From: Centropus unirufus | Taxonomy: Eukaryota > Chordata > Aves > Cuculiformes > Centropidae | Length of the DNA: 64,000 nucleotides | Assembly (NCBI GenBank): GCA_013397695.1 | Contig: VYZI01000236.1 | Location: 1,165,456-1,229,455, forward strand | Direction: 5' to 3' | Shown: in pieces, positions 1 to 10,731 of the stretch | Numbering within the stretch: the stretch's first letter is position 1 | Layout: every line of letters starts with the position of its first letter | Notes under the pieces: model-generated | The model's database searches: none | What the model saw: only the letters and a program-made list of their open reading frames with translations | Told to the model about the DNA's origin: nothing | Made by a program: the position numbers and the translations under genes

Positions 1-371
1 TAAGGGGTGGCCAGAAAACAGAGCAGTTTCTTTGATCCTGCTAAGCTTTTCTTTTTTCTGACTTATTCTAGTGTGTTCCTTCTTAGTAACACATTTAAAA
101 AGAACAAAATACTTTCTGAAGTCACTGGGTTCCCACAATATCTGGCATTGTAAAGATAAAGAAATAAATAAAACTGCATCTTAGGGGTATAAAACCAGTC
201 ATTATGCATAGGTAGATACAAGTATTTAATTATAAGATCTAAAATCAGATCTTATTTCTGCATTCCTTCATTTCAAATGAACTATTTTTGCACATATATT
301 TTATAACCAGCTTTAAACTACACATTCCTTGTTTAACTGTAACTCACATCAGCGGGTCCTTGAATTCTTAC
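1..371 (-). other. DST intron after the last exon in the window
   Basis: No exon, repeat or RNA gene recognised. Confidence 0.6.
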
Positions 372-497
372 CATAGATTCCTGGACAAGGTCTTCCAGCC
401 TATGGAGGCTGCTTGACCTATCACAGCTGTATTTTCGATATATGGTGTCTTTCAAATTCTTTAAATATTCCATGGCTTCTTTGGCATCAGTGAAAAA
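372..497 (-). CDS. DST: DST exon: plakin domain, last in window, 42 codons
   Basis: This 126-nt exon, phase 0, encodes FFTDAKEAMEYLKNLKDTIY... to ...EDLVQESM. It contains the conserved RKYSCDRSSSLHRLEDLVQ stretch just before the SH3-bearing repeat, which would lie beyond the left edge. Acceptor TCCTAG, donor GTAAGA. Confidence 0.96.
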
Positions 498-1221
498 CTA
501 GGATGAGATAAATATCTAGGTTATTTTTAAACAACCTACAATGTACATAAGCAGCTACAGTATTAAGTTGACTTGAAGTGTTATTCTTATAAAACAATCT
601 CTTCTAGCAGTGCGATCATGAACAGTGACACTATTCATGATCTCCTGTCTCAATGTACTGCTCGAGAAGGCTTTAACGCCAGTTATTCTTGGTAGTACCT
701 CCATGCAAAATTAAATCAGCGGTTAGTGAAAAGTTAATCACTGCTCCTGCAGTGCAAAAATTTCCTGAAGTGATTCTTTCTTCCCTTGGAATTACAATTA
801 CTCTCATATATAAAGAACAGACAAGACCCAGAACTGTATCAAAGTGGCTGTGAACTTCAGCAAGCCCCTAGGAGCAAACATTTTGTGAAGGAGGCAAGCC
901 ACCTGCCACACTTGGAAGGTCTACATGGCCATTTGCACCTCCAAACAAGGGTCCTGGTTAGGCAGGACTGGGAAGGGAAATGTCCTGCCATAAACCTCAC
1001 CCTACTCTGTCCCTGAAACCTTATTTCTCAAAACCAGTTTTGTCATTTCTTCCCCCTAATACCAGGAGCCCAAATCACTCCAGTGTGCATTTCCAGACTT
1101 CGAGTTCTCGTCCTTCTCAGTTCAAAGGCATCTGCAAAAGCTGTATTGACAGCAGTTGTGTGTGCTGCTTCATCCTCAGAGCCTCAACTTGCACCTGTGG
1201 TGCTCTGAAAAAGTCAGGCCA

Positions 1222-1410
1222 GATTTTCATGATGAGGGTGGTGAGGACCTGGCCTAGGCTGCCCAGGGAAGTTGTGGAAGTGTTCAAGGCCAGGTTGAAT
1301 GGGCCCTTGAGCAGCCTGGTCTAGTGGGAGGTGATCCTGTGTATGCAAAGCGGGTGGGAAATGGATCATTTCTTAGGCCCCTTCCAACAAAAACCAACTA
1401 TGATTCTATA
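1222..1410 (+). mobile_element. CR1 3' fragment (older type)
   Basis: The piece starts at GATGAGGGTGGTGAGG and ends CTATGATTCTATA, the typical CR1 3' terminus. It is diverged, 5'-truncated and lies in a DST intron. Confidence 0.85.
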
Positions 1411-1562
1411 TCACTGTAGTGAAGACGATATAGGTAAGGTTACACGGACGGACCACGGCTCCTCATCCAACGACTGCACATGACAAATAACAATTCCTCA
1501 ACTACTGTGAGAAAGCAGCCAGTAGTTTCAGCGGACCATCTTTGCTGTAGTCCCATTCTTAC

Positions 1563-1658
1563 CTCAAAATATGCAGCATTTTCTCTCAAATGTTGTTCAA
1601 CACAGTGACAGAGCTGAAGAATCCAGCTCCATTGTGTCTGCATTGCAGCTCTGTAGGC
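1563..1658 (-). CDS. DST: DST exon: plakin domain, 32 codons
   Basis: Ninety-six nucleotides, phase 0, encode AYRAAMQTQWSWILQLCHCV... ending ENAAYFE. The QTQWSWILQLC helix is diagnostic of the plakin domain (spectrin repeat 4 region). Confidence 0.96.
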
Positions 1659-1983
1659 CTTTAGAGGAAACAAGATTATACATCAGGAAATTCAAATTAA
1701 AACGTGCATACATTTCCAGGAATTAGGAAACATGAAAGCAATGCAGCAAACACAAGCATCTAAACCTGACCTCAATCAGGAAAATTGCAGCAAGTAGAAT
1801 TCCAATTAGACAAGAGAAAAATCCAGTTGCTACAGCATAGGCAACATTAGAAAACATACGTAGAGAAGGGATGAAATCACTGCATCCTTGGGCACTTTCA
1901 AAACTCAACCAAACAAAGCCCTGACACCGCCTTAAGCAGAGGCTGCACTCATTTTCTGAGGCTTCCCCAGTCTAAGCTGATCT

Positions 1984-2414
1984 ATAGAATCATAGAATTA
2001 CTTGGTTAGAAAAGACCTCTGAGATCATTGAGGCCAACCATACCTGTCCACCACTAAACCAGATCCCTGAGCACCTTATCTCCCCCTCTTTTAAACACCT
2101 CCAGGGATGGGGAATCCACCATCTCCCTGTGCAGCCTCTGACAGGGCCTGAGGACCCTTGCAGTGAAGAAGTTTTTCCTCATGTCAAATCTGATCCTGCT
2201 CTGGTGCAGCTTGAGGCCATTCCCCCTTGTCCTGTCCCCTGTCACTTGGGAGAAGAGACCATCTCTCCACACCCTCCTTTCAGGCAGCTCCAGGCAGGGA
2301 TGAGGTCTCCCCTCAGCCTCCTCTTCTCCAGCCTCAACAACCCCAGCTCCCTCAGCCGCTCCTCATAACCCTTGTTCTCCAGCCCCTTCCCCAGCTTTGT
2401 TGCCCTTCCCTAGA
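1984..2414 (-). mobile_element. CR1 3' fragment (younger type)
   Basis: On the plus strand it begins with the reverse complement of the CR1 3' end (ATAGAATCATAGAATTACTTGG) and runs through the body to CCTTCCCTAGAC. It is 5'-truncated by the usual reverse-transcription stop. Confidence 0.9.
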
Positions 2415-3348
2415 CAAATGGCTCTACTCATGTAAAATAGCTGCGTTCTTCCTTGGATACAAATCAGATATTAAAGTTAACACTGAACTTACTATAAAAA
2501 TAATTAATCAGGACTTGCCTGAATGTATAATATAATGTTGGGTAACCATTGCATAGCAATTTAAGGAACACAATCCAACGGGAATGATGCCTCCTAGGCT
2601 GAACAGAGCGCTGCCACAGGAGGTGTACGAGCGCTCACCAGCAGAGAGCACTCTTGACTTTGAGAAAACTCCCCCAAAGTCTCAGTATTTCACTCCCATG
2701 AGATTCTCCAAGAATTCTAAAGAGTTTTTCCATTGCCTTCAATTCATTTCAAACTGATGCATTGATGCATAGAATCTTCTGTAGAAAAGGCATAAAACCC
2801 TATTTTTTTCCTGTTAGAAAGTCTCAATCTGGTGTCATTGCAGACACTATAATGTGCAGAGTCATCCTCACTCTGGTGGCCTGGTTTCATAATATGTTAT
2901 CTCTAATTTATTCATACATTAATTATACACTCACACTGATAAGAACCCATTATAACAGCATCTACTTTTAAAGAATGGATTCCCTGAACTACATGAAAAG
3001 TCATTTATTATTCAAAGTAAATGTCAAGAGAAGGAAGGAAGGGAGGAGTTTTCTTCATGCTTCCAATTTACACAGATGTAAACTCACTGAAGTAAAGAAC
3101 CATAAAAATTCTCCCCCATCTGTTTTTAAATTCTTATATAATAAGACAGCTTGATTGTTTCCATTTTTACCACCCATTGTCTGTATTTATTCTTTTCCTG
3201 AAGATGTACAGGCAAAAGCATACTGCATTCCCTTTTGGAAACTTGTTATGATCCTACAAGAGCTACAATATATTTCACGTAAACCTTTATAATATAGAGC
3301 TTTATTCAAGTCTGAATTAAATCATATCTATTGGTCAGATCTTTAACA

Positions 3349-3532
3349 TCATAGAATCACCAGGTTGGAAAAGACCTTTGAGATCATCAAATCCAACCCT
3401 ACCTGTCCACCACTAAATTATTGCCTGAGCACCTCATCTGCCCAGCTTTTAAACACCTCCAGGGATGGGGACTCCACCACCTCCCTGTGCAGCCTCTGCC
3501 AGGGCCTGACGACCCTTGTGGTGAAGAGACAG
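3349..3532 (-). mobile_element. CR1 3' fragment
   Basis: It begins CATCATAGAATCACCAGGTTGG and stops after GGTGAAGAGACAG. Directly after it (about 3,597-3,650) is an imperfect tandem pair of about 28 bp containing GTAAGTGACTAGAA. Confidence 0.88.
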
Positions 3533-3849
3533 TTTCCTGATTCACTGCAAGTAAGTAACGAAACCAACTCTAAACCCTTGCAGGAATCTGTACATACAGT
3601 AAGTGACTAGAAGAGCTCCTTTCAGTAAGTGACTAGAACAACTCCTTTCAACCCCACAAGAAAGAAACCACCAAAGGACTGGTTCTGTGCCTTACGCTTG
3701 TCAATACAATTTGTATCAATAACTCTAGGAGCTGCATGCATGACCAAAAATGGAACAGACCAAATGTGGAATTCCAATTTTAGGCTTTAAGGGGAAAATT
3801 AAAATCAATAAATTCTTTTCTTGCCTGTGTGCCATTCTTACTCACTTAC

Positions 3850-3954
3850 CTCAATGGTTAGCCTGGCTGGGTGGTTTTCAAGAAGCAATTGCTCAGCTAT
3901 TTCTTGTACTGATTTAATAACTTCTTCTTTTTGATCAAGCTCTCTCATTAATTC
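3850..3954 (-). CDS. DST: DST exon: plakin domain, 35 codons
   Basis: This 105-nt exon, phase 0, encodes ELMRELDQKEEVIKSVQEIA... to ...HPARLTIE. A long T-run precedes the AG acceptor; donor is GTAAGT. Confidence 0.95.
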
Positions 3955-4058
3955 CTTTTTACCAGACAAAAAAAAAAAAGAAAGAAATGTTTTAGAAATC
4001 ATCTGAATCCTTAGAGATGATTTAATGATTCCCTCTGGCTTTTACTAGCAATACATAC

Positions 4059-4220
4059 TGCATGGTATTCCTTTTTTCTTGATATATTGGGATTCCTTTC
4101 ACTCCAGTCATAGGCGACCTCTTCCTCTTCTTTTTCATTCAGCCATATCAGCTCTTTAGTAGCACGAGACACAAAATTGTGAAGAGTATCCAGATGCCTC
4201 TCCTGATTTCTTGATGTGTT
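4059..4220 (-). CDS. DST: DST exon: plakin domain, 54 codons
   Basis: This 162-nt exon, phase 0, encodes NTSRNQERHLDTLHNFVSRA... to ...SRKKEYHA. It includes the plakin signature ELIWLNEKEEEEVAYDWSER, one of the most conserved stretches in the family. Donor GTATGT. Confidence 0.96.
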
Positions 4221-4330
4221 CTGTATTGAAAAGGAAAGAGACATTTACAAAAATCAGGATGTGAAGCTCATTCCTTACCGAAGATGAGGTGCACTGAAAA
4301 GCTGAATGTCAAAGAGGACGACAAACTTAC

Positions 4331-4408
4331 CAAGAGCTTTGAATACTGACTCTCCAGTTTGTGCAGCTTTTCTGCATAACTCAGCTTAAGAGGGGGCGTC
4401 ATTTGGAT
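4331..4408 (-). CDS. DST: DST exon: plakin domain, 26 codons
   Basis: Seventy-eight nucleotides, phase 0, encode IQMTPPLKLSYAEKLHKLES... ending QYSKLL. Acceptor ATGCAG, donor GTAAGT. Confidence 0.95.
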
Positions 4409-4601
4409 CTGCATTTGATAGAAGAGGTTGAAAAATAACAGAAATGTTAGATTTGTTAAAGCCTTAGATCTCCTGTTCCGTGACACGCCACCCAGACATC
4501 AGGAAGACTGTGGAATACAAACACGGTTCTAAAGTTCAACACTAGTCTATGTGTCACCCAGTAAAAAAGGCAGCAAAGAAACATGGAAAATTTTGTTGTA
4601 C

Positions 4602-4730
4602 CTCACTAATTTTAGCTTCTTTAAGGCTGGATTCAAACTCTTCAATAGCTCTGTGGACGTTTTTGTGGTTTTCTAAATGGCTTTCAACACTGGGTAGATC
4701 TGAACCCCATTCTACTCGATCGAGTTGCAC
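4602..4730 (-). CDS. DST: DST exon: plakin domain, 43 codons
   Basis: This 129-nt exon, phase 0, encodes VQLDRVEWGSDLPSVESHLE... to ...LKEAKISE. The DLPSVESHLENHKNVHRAIEE core is a canonical spectrin-repeat helix pair. Donor GTACAA is a weaker match than its neighbours. Confidence 0.95.
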
Positions 4731-4817
4731 CTTACAAGCAAGAAGGAGAAATTAGCCATGATCTACACAGAATAAAGGAAATCATTCAAAGTGGATTGTT
4801 TCCATTAAGATTGATAC

Positions 4818-5280
4818 CTGCATTTCTTCCACCCAGCTCAAGAGGTCCTGGACAAATTTCATGTTTACCTCCTCTTCTGTTAAATTCTGATCCACGAAAG
4901 CTGATTTCATCAGAGGTTTTCTGATTTGCATCAGTTTGAGGGTTTGCAGAGTCCCACTGTCCACTCCCGTCACATAGCTCTGAATTAACCGGGGTGGGAT
5001 GCCTGGCGTGTAAGCAGGAGTGATGGTTGGTGTCAGTCGGGAAGAAAGACCTGAGGAAAGGCCAGACGTCAAGCTGGAAGAAGCCAAAGTAGGTGGTAAA
5101 CCTTGGGTCACTGTAGTACTTAATTCAGGGGTTAGGTTTGTTGTAAATCCTGAGTTTAAGCTTTCGGTTATTCCTGATATCATCAACTTTGTCTGCTCTG
5201 ATGTCAGTGCGTGGCCCTTGTTGTAGATGGAAGAACATTCAGTCCGTAGGGCCATCAGTTCCTCATGAAGTTTTGCAACT
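4818..5280 (-). CDS. DST: DST exon: plakin repeat with a long Ser/Thr/Leu-rich insertion
   Basis: This 463-nt exon, the largest of the main transcript here, completes Arg and adds 154 codons. It begins VAKLHEELMALRTECSS and ends ...LSWVEEMQ. The middle (about 65 residues) is low complexity and rich in Thr, Ser, Leu and Pro, with imperfect repeats such as LTSGLSSGLSSRLTP, TPTITP and TPGIPP. Then TLQTLKLMQIRKPL returns to helix. Dystonin has a comparable insertion here, and MACF1 and plectin have shorter or different ones. It probably loops out of the spectrin-repeat rod. Confidence 0.95.
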
Positions 5281-6123
5281 CTGTTAAAATAAACAAAATA
5301 ATAGATATGAAATAATTATTTCAATGAAAGCTTATGATTAAGGTTTATCATCCTGAGCTGAGTAGCAATACAAATTCACATGATTTCTTACATTTTAGTT
5401 CTGTGTCAGTATTTATAAATGAGGATTTATAATGAAGCATAGGCTATGCCAGCTTATACTTCTATAAACAGAGATAATAGATGCAAAAATCAGGCAACAA
5501 CCAGAGGATCAGCAAAGTATGGGCACCGGCACGCATAACCCCAGGGAACAATCAGTAATACAGAGATCTTACAAGACTCTACATGTTGCAGTACATTAAA
5601 CACTTGCACTTCACTGCCAAGGATCTCTTACATGCTTGATCTCACCCTGTCCAGGACAAATGCTGAAAAACCTTGGAGCCACTGCTTCATAAAATTGAAT
5701 TATGCCATTGAAATGCTGCTTCTGTTAAGTTCACACAGTCCAACAGAAAAGGTAGTGTTACCCCATTTGCTACCTGCTAAGACATCTCCAGCTCTCACCA
5801 GAAATCTCATCTCTATTTTTTAAATCAAAGTTGGTGAATTCTAAAAGCATTTCAAGTGCAATAAACCAAGGTAACATCTTCATGTTCATATTAGTAAACA
5901 TTAAAGTCATGTTCTGGTGAACAACTTAAGGGTACAAACAGCTCCTCTTGTCTTCAACAAGGTTTGTGAGCAATTCACCCACCAGAACACCTGATAATCT
6001 TTATTTGGGTGCCCAGGGAGAGATTGAGAAGTTCATCCATAGAGATAAAGGTTTGAAAATGTTGTCAATAATAGATATCCATATTTGGGACATGCACTTA
6101 TTCCTAAAACCACTGCAAAGTAC
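5281..6123 (-). other. DST intron
   Basis: AT-rich; nothing recognised. Confidence 0.7.
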
Positions 6124-6278
6124 CTCTGCACAAGCTGGTCTGCCTGATAGTATTTTCCATCAAGAAGAATTTGGACATCAATCACTTGCTGGCGGAGAAG
6201 GTTCTCAGATTCAAGGAGATACCCTGCTATCTCGGCTTCATGTTGGAACTGGAGCCCCGACTCTACTCGTTTGGTGTC
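6124..6278 (-). CDS. DST: DST exon: plakin spectrin repeat
   Basis: This 155-nt exon encodes DTKRVESGLQFQHEAEIAGY... to ...QADQLVQ plus AG of Arg. It contains the ENLLRQQVIDVQILLDGKYY helix. Acceptor TTCAG, donor GTACTT. Confidence 0.95.
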
Positions 6279-6531
6279 CTGAATAAAGAAGAGAGAGACA
6301 TTAAGCCCTGCAGCTAAATCAAAGAGAAAGAAGCTGTAAGAAAAGCTCACTTTTTATCAAAGCTTCTTCTGATCTAGAAACAATCATGGAATATTTTATC
6401 AAAGCATTGAAAAACAAATAGAAACAGAACTCACTCTAGGCAATTTTTAGCATTTTCTTGATGAAATGGTAAATTAGAACCATCAATACAAGGAAAATAA
6501 TTTATTTTCATTCACTTGTAATTTATCAAAT

Positions 6532-6760
6532 CATAGAATCACCGGGTTGGAAAAGACCTTTGAGATCATCCTGTCTGGCCATTCCTGTCCACCACTATAC
6601 CATATCCTTAAATACTTAAATACTTAAATAAATATATATCCTTAAATATATATCTTTAAATATATAATCCTATATAATATATATCCTTAAATACTTAAAT
6701 AAATGTACTCGTCTTTTAAACACCTTCAGGGATGAGGACTCAATCACCTCCCTGCATGCA
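6532..6760 (-). mobile_element. CR1 3' fragment carrying an AT-rich expansion
   Basis: The CR1 tail (TCATAGAATCACCGGGTTGG) is interrupted at about 6,607-6,710 by reiterated CCTTAAATACTTAAATA and TATATA motifs before CR1 sequence resumes at TCTTTTAAACACC. This looks like a microsatellite grown inside the element. Confidence 0.85.
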
Positions 6761-6851
6761 CTCAAAAATCCTAAAGAATTATTTTTTAAGGAGCCATTCC
6801 ACTGCACTAAAGTTCATAAGCTCAGATAAATGAAATAATTAACTGACTTAC

Positions 6852-6945
6852 AGAATGCAGGGCATTTCGGGCAAGAATTAATTTGTCCTCACAGCTCCGG
6901 CTGTCCCGCTGAATTCTGTTTGCAATCTGCTGCAGCATTTCCAAC
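6852..6945 (-). CDS. DST: DST exon: plakin domain, first shared with BPAG1e
   Basis: This 94-nt exon completes the split Arg and encodes LEMLQQIANRIQRDSRSCED... to ...ARNALHS. It is the first plakin exon common to the actin-binding and epithelial isoforms. Only 146 nt separate it from the epithelial first exon. Donor GTAAGT. Confidence 0.95.
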
Positions 6946-7091
6946 CTGGGTGACACCAGAGTATTTCAGAAGAATAAATATTAATGTTATTTATATTTAC
7001 TAGAAAAATCTCATAACTTCAACATTCAGAAACAAGCAAAGAAACAAAAAACAGCATTTAACACAAAGAACAAACAAATAAGCCAATTTAC

Positions 7092-7258
7092 CTCTTTCCG
7101 TCTAAGGTGCCATTACCAAAGCTTATACAAGATTTTATCAGTGTGGGACCACAATTAACAGAAAGGAAATTCTCATTAGAGTCAACACTGGTCCGAGCGC
7201 TCGTACTGTTGCTGAACAGGGAATCACTGCTATGGTAGCTGTAACTACTGCTGTTCAT
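7092..7258 (-). CDS. DST: DST epithelial first exon (BPAG1e / BP230 N-terminus)
   Basis: ATG at 7,258 (A at -3) opens 55 codons plus AG: MNSSSYSYHSSDSLFSNSTS... ending ...GTLDGK, then donor GTAAAT. The Ser-rich sequence and its length match the unique N-terminus of the epithelial isoform BP230. It lacks the actin-binding domain and enters the plakin domain directly at the exon at 6,945, with the split Arg codon preserved. In mammals BP230 is a hemidesmosome plaque protein; its N-terminal part binds collagen XVII and integrin beta-4, and its C-terminus binds keratins. The frame is open a little further upstream but without another ATG, so this start is preferred. Confidence 0.93.
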
Positions 7259-7390
7259 TTTTACATCCAGAGCACGGTTCTTCTGGCTGTTCACATTTGC
7301 CGAACAAGGGAAAGATAAAACTCCTACAAAACGCACAGCTTCCAGGGATGAAATTTCACTCCTGGCTTTCGAAACACCCAGTGATCCGCT

Positions 7391-7400
7391 TTTAAATAGG
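7391..7400 (-). promoter_or_regulatory. Candidate TATA-like element of the epithelial promoter
   Basis: On the minus strand CCTATTTAAA lies about 130 nt upstream of the epithelial ATG. A start site some 25-30 nt downstream would give a roughly 100-nt 5' UTR. This is position and motif only; no transcript data support it. Confidence 0.25.
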
Positions 7401-9956
7401 CTTCAGCATGCATATTCACAACCTGGTAATGAACATCCTGCCAGCTCTTCCAAGGGTTTTACCTGGGGCTACTTACGCTACCTTGGGTTTGGCTTCTCTG
7501 CTTTGCATGAAAGCCTTGCAAGTACAGACTAGGCAGCAACTTTAGGGCGTCTCTGGGAAACACACGTGCCAAATATTTCATTTAAGTGTCATTAAATGTC
7601 TAGAAGCCAAATAAGAACTGAAGGAAGCCTTTGCAGTGCTTCTCAGCCTCTTCTATGAAAAGCTTCCAGAAGGAGTGAAGTGAGAACCCCATGCACCACA
7701 GTATGGAACAAAACCCCTGCAGACTGAGCTGACTTTCTTTCCAATGGAACTGGGGGAATATCGTGGTTCATCAGCTCATCGTGATTTCATTTGAGATACC
7801 TGCACACCATCCAACCCACCACCATTAGGCCACTGTCCACGTATGACTGCCCTGTCCCACCACCCAACTACAAGTTTCCCTTCTGCCTCTTCCACGTTCA
7901 GAGCTAAGTGCTCCTCATCCTTTCGACTGCTCAATGAGAAGCTCAACACGAGCCAGCAATGCACACTCACAGCCCAGAAGACCAATGGGATCCTGGGCGG
8001 CATTAAGAAAAGCAGGACCGGGGAGGGGATTGTGCCCCTCTATTCCACTCTCACGAGACCCCACCTGGAGTCCTGTGTCCAGTTCTGGAACCCCCAGTGT
8101 AAGAAGGACATGGAACTGCTGGAATGGGCCCAAAGATGATCTGAGGGCAGGAGCACCTCTGCTATGAGGACAGGCTGAGAGAGTTGGGGCTGTTCAGCTG
8201 GAGAAGAGAAGGCTCCAGGGAGACCTTAGAGCAGCTTCCAGTACCTGAAGGGGCTCCAGGAAAGCTGGGGAGGGAGTTTTCAGAAGGGCATGGAGTGATG
8301 AAACAAGGGGAATTGCTTTAAATTGGAGAGGGGAAGACTTAGGTGAGACATTAGGAATAAATTCTTCACAATGGGGGTGGTGAGGCACTGGCCCAGGTTG
8401 CCCAGGAAGCTGTGGCTGCCCCCTCCCTGGAGGTGTTCATGGCCAGGTTGGATGGGGCCTGGAGCAGCGTGGCCTGGTGGGAGGTATCCCTGCCCATGGC
8501 AGAGGGGGTTGGAACTGGATGGCCTTTAATGTCCTTCCCAACCCAAACCATTCTCTGATTCTGTGATCTGTATTGATACTTTCAGACATGTCCACAAGTC
8601 TTGCCAAATTTCAGTTTTAGCTGAAGTTGTGTTTTTGCTACAGCCATATCCCCGCCCAGAGCTGTATCAACACCTCCTATTAGTGACACAACAAACACAG
8701 ATCATGTTCTTGTGTCCAGATCAACTGACAATTCTAACTTGATCACTAAGCCAGAGTCACTTCATCAACTTTTCTCTCTTATTTTACAGTGACCACCACA
8801 CACAGTGACCTCACCACACTTTAATTGCGTTTTCCAATTCTGAAATTTGGGAAGTTTATGTTTGTTTACCTGTGCTCAGCTCATTTGAATAAAAAATAAA
8901 TAAACTAATGTCATTTACAGACATTCTCAACAAAGATCATCCAGCCTTCTGCAAGCATGAATAGAATTCCTGCTGTCAAAGGCAGGCACTAACTTTGCTT
9001 TTGGCAGGTCAGGACAGATCAACCTACAAGATCTACCAGGCTGTATGTCTTCTGCTGCTTTCCATTGTGCTGCTCTGCATGGTGAAGATAACTTTGTGTT
9101 CTTCTATAGGAACTTCTTCCGAGCAGGATGCTGTGAACCAACACCTCACATTGAATCTGCTCTTTCAGTCATGCTCTTGCTTTTGTAAGCGTGACTCATA
9201 TTTAATGGACTCTGGCGGTTTTGGGGATGTTCTCTTGCTAAAATCTCTCTTTCTGGGGAATTTCTACACATTGGTCTGGACTCTTCACACCTAATCTCAG
9301 GCACTTAAAGCAGAGAGAATGATCACCCTGGCATCACCAGAAAGTAGGTGCAAGGATTCTCTAGAAAGTGATTCCCACTTTAGGTGTCTCCTTGAAGTCA
9401 AGCAGAACAAAACCAGCCCCAGGAGTCCACAGCTCCCTGCAGGTACACGCCCCCAAAAAAATAATTTCACATGGAGTTAAATAGAAGCTGGTTTTAATTA
9501 ATGAATGGATGGATGGCACCTCTGTCTGCCACAGAATTCACTCGAGGTACCACTAAAAGTGTCAGAACAGGCCGCTAGCTCACAGTGCTATGCACCAAAG
9601 GCACATTCCATGTAAAGGATGAGGATGTTTCCTATGTGAAAGAGAATCCAAGTGAGACAGCCGTGTGGTATGAGCCTGGATCTGACTAGCTGGCACACAA
9701 AAGGTGTTTATATTTGTGTTTAAGTGCCCTGATGATCTGAAGCACAGAGACTGTGCATTGTAACCTTTCCAGAGTATTCCACCTGGTCTTGCTTCTATAA
9801 GCAGATAAAGACTTCAGGCCTTAACAAAGGCAGAATTATTGGATCTAGAAAAATAATGCGGATCTTGTAATAGAAGAAGATATTTAAAAGTTTTCTATAT
9901 GGGTTAAAACAACAGCAGATACCTTAACTAAGACAGTCAAACAGTCACTAACATAC
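7401..9956 (-). other. DST intron, upstream region of the epithelial first exon
   Basis: Any epithelial promoter or enhancer should lie at the low-coordinate end. Contains one older CR1 (7,930-8,566). 8,567-9,956 shows nothing recognised. Confidence 0.6.
7930..8566 (+). mobile_element. CR1 fragment (older type), about 640 bp
   Basis: It begins near the AACACGAGCCAGCAATG segment, which encodes the C-terminal part of ORF2, and ends CCATTCTCTGATTCTGTGATC. Its 3' tail (CCTTCCCAACCCAAACCATTC) differs from that of the younger copies. Confidence 0.9.
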
Positions 9957-10084
9957 CTCTCCACTTCAGGCCGAAGGGTCTTCTCTCTTTCCAGCATGGC
10001 AATAATAAGCTTTCCCCATTCTTTTTCTATGTCATTTGGATGATAGCCTTGAGGAAGTTTGATGCGTCCAAATTCTATCCAGAC
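9957..10084 (-). CDS. DST: DST exon: plakin spectrin repeat 1
   Basis: This 128-nt exon encodes VWIEFGRIKLPQGYHPNDIE... to ...LRPEVE plus AG of an Arg codon. The motif KEWGKLIIAMLEREK is typical of the first plakin spectrin repeat. The Arg codon is completed by the exon at 6,945. The intron in between contains the epithelial first exon, whose donor has the same phase. Confidence 0.95.
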
Positions 10085-10163
10085 CTTAACAATTCATAGA
10101 TACTTGTTATATTAAGCCACATAAAGGGACTTTCTATATGTTTCAATGCATGATAAAACTTAC

Positions 10164-10259
10164 CTCCAGCAGTTTATATAGACGTTTTATTTTTGCTTTA
10201 TCTGTCTCCTTTGGCGGAATTTCTGTTTCTTTAAATTGTAAATATTGATGATAGAGTGC
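10164..10259 (-). CDS. DST: DST exon: plakin domain, 32 codons
   Basis: This 96-nt exon encodes ALYHQYLQFKETEIPPKETD... to ...LYKLLE, phase 0. It is a predicted amphipathic helix of the first spectrin repeat. Acceptor TATAG, donor GTAAGT. The next intron is only 79 nt. Confidence 0.95.
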
Positions 10260-10327
10260 CTATAGAAATACAAAACCCATCAACTTCTACTTGCAGTGAA
10301 TATAACTTTACACTTCAAATATTCTAC

Positions 10328-10391
10328 CTGTTCTCCATATTTTCCTAATATATTCCATAAGGTTATGTCCTTATAATCTTCTACTTGAGTT
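10328..10391 (-). other. Possible cryptic or poison exon in DST (64 nt)
   Basis: Between the exons at 10,612 and 10,259 a 64-nt stretch is bounded by TTTTTTGTAG and GTAGAA. It is not a multiple of three. Read in the host frame it meets a stop after six codons, although another frame is open throughout. Skipping it gives the conserved VELK-ALYHQYL junction. It may be a chance pair of splice-like sites. Confidence 0.2.
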
Positions 10392-10611
10392 CTACAAAAA
10401 ACAATGAGCAACAAGCTGTTGCTTTTGATCGTTCATATCATGTCATATCATGTCAGTCATGCATTTATTGTACTTGGAAAATGTTAAGTAGTACCATTCT
10501 ACACTTGATTTAATTGTATAAAACAACAAGCACTTAATTTTTTCAAGCACGCTTTGAGTCAGTAAGAGAAAAGTGTCATTCCAACCAGGAGTTTAAGGCA
10601 CCACACCTCAC

Positions 10612-10731
10612 CTTCAGTTCCACAGGATTGTTGGGAAATGTTCTGTCAGACATTATTGTGACATGGTGTCTGATCCACTGCGTGAGGTAGTTCACCATAT
10701 TCTGATATTCAACCCATTTGACTTCAACATC
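10612..10731 (-). CDS. DST: DST exon: start of spectrin-like region, 40 codons
   Basis: The 120-nt exon encodes DVEVKWVEYQNMVNYLTQWI... to ...NNPVELK. It is the helical segment that follows CH2 and leads into the plakin domain. Phase 0 at both ends; donor GTGAGG. Confidence 0.95.

Larger units (their letters stand above)
1659..3849 (-). other. DST intron
   Basis: Holds two CR1 fragments (1,984 and 3,349). The rest is AT-rich intron with nothing recognised, apart from a hydrophobic chance frame near 1,771-1,857. Confidence 0.7.
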
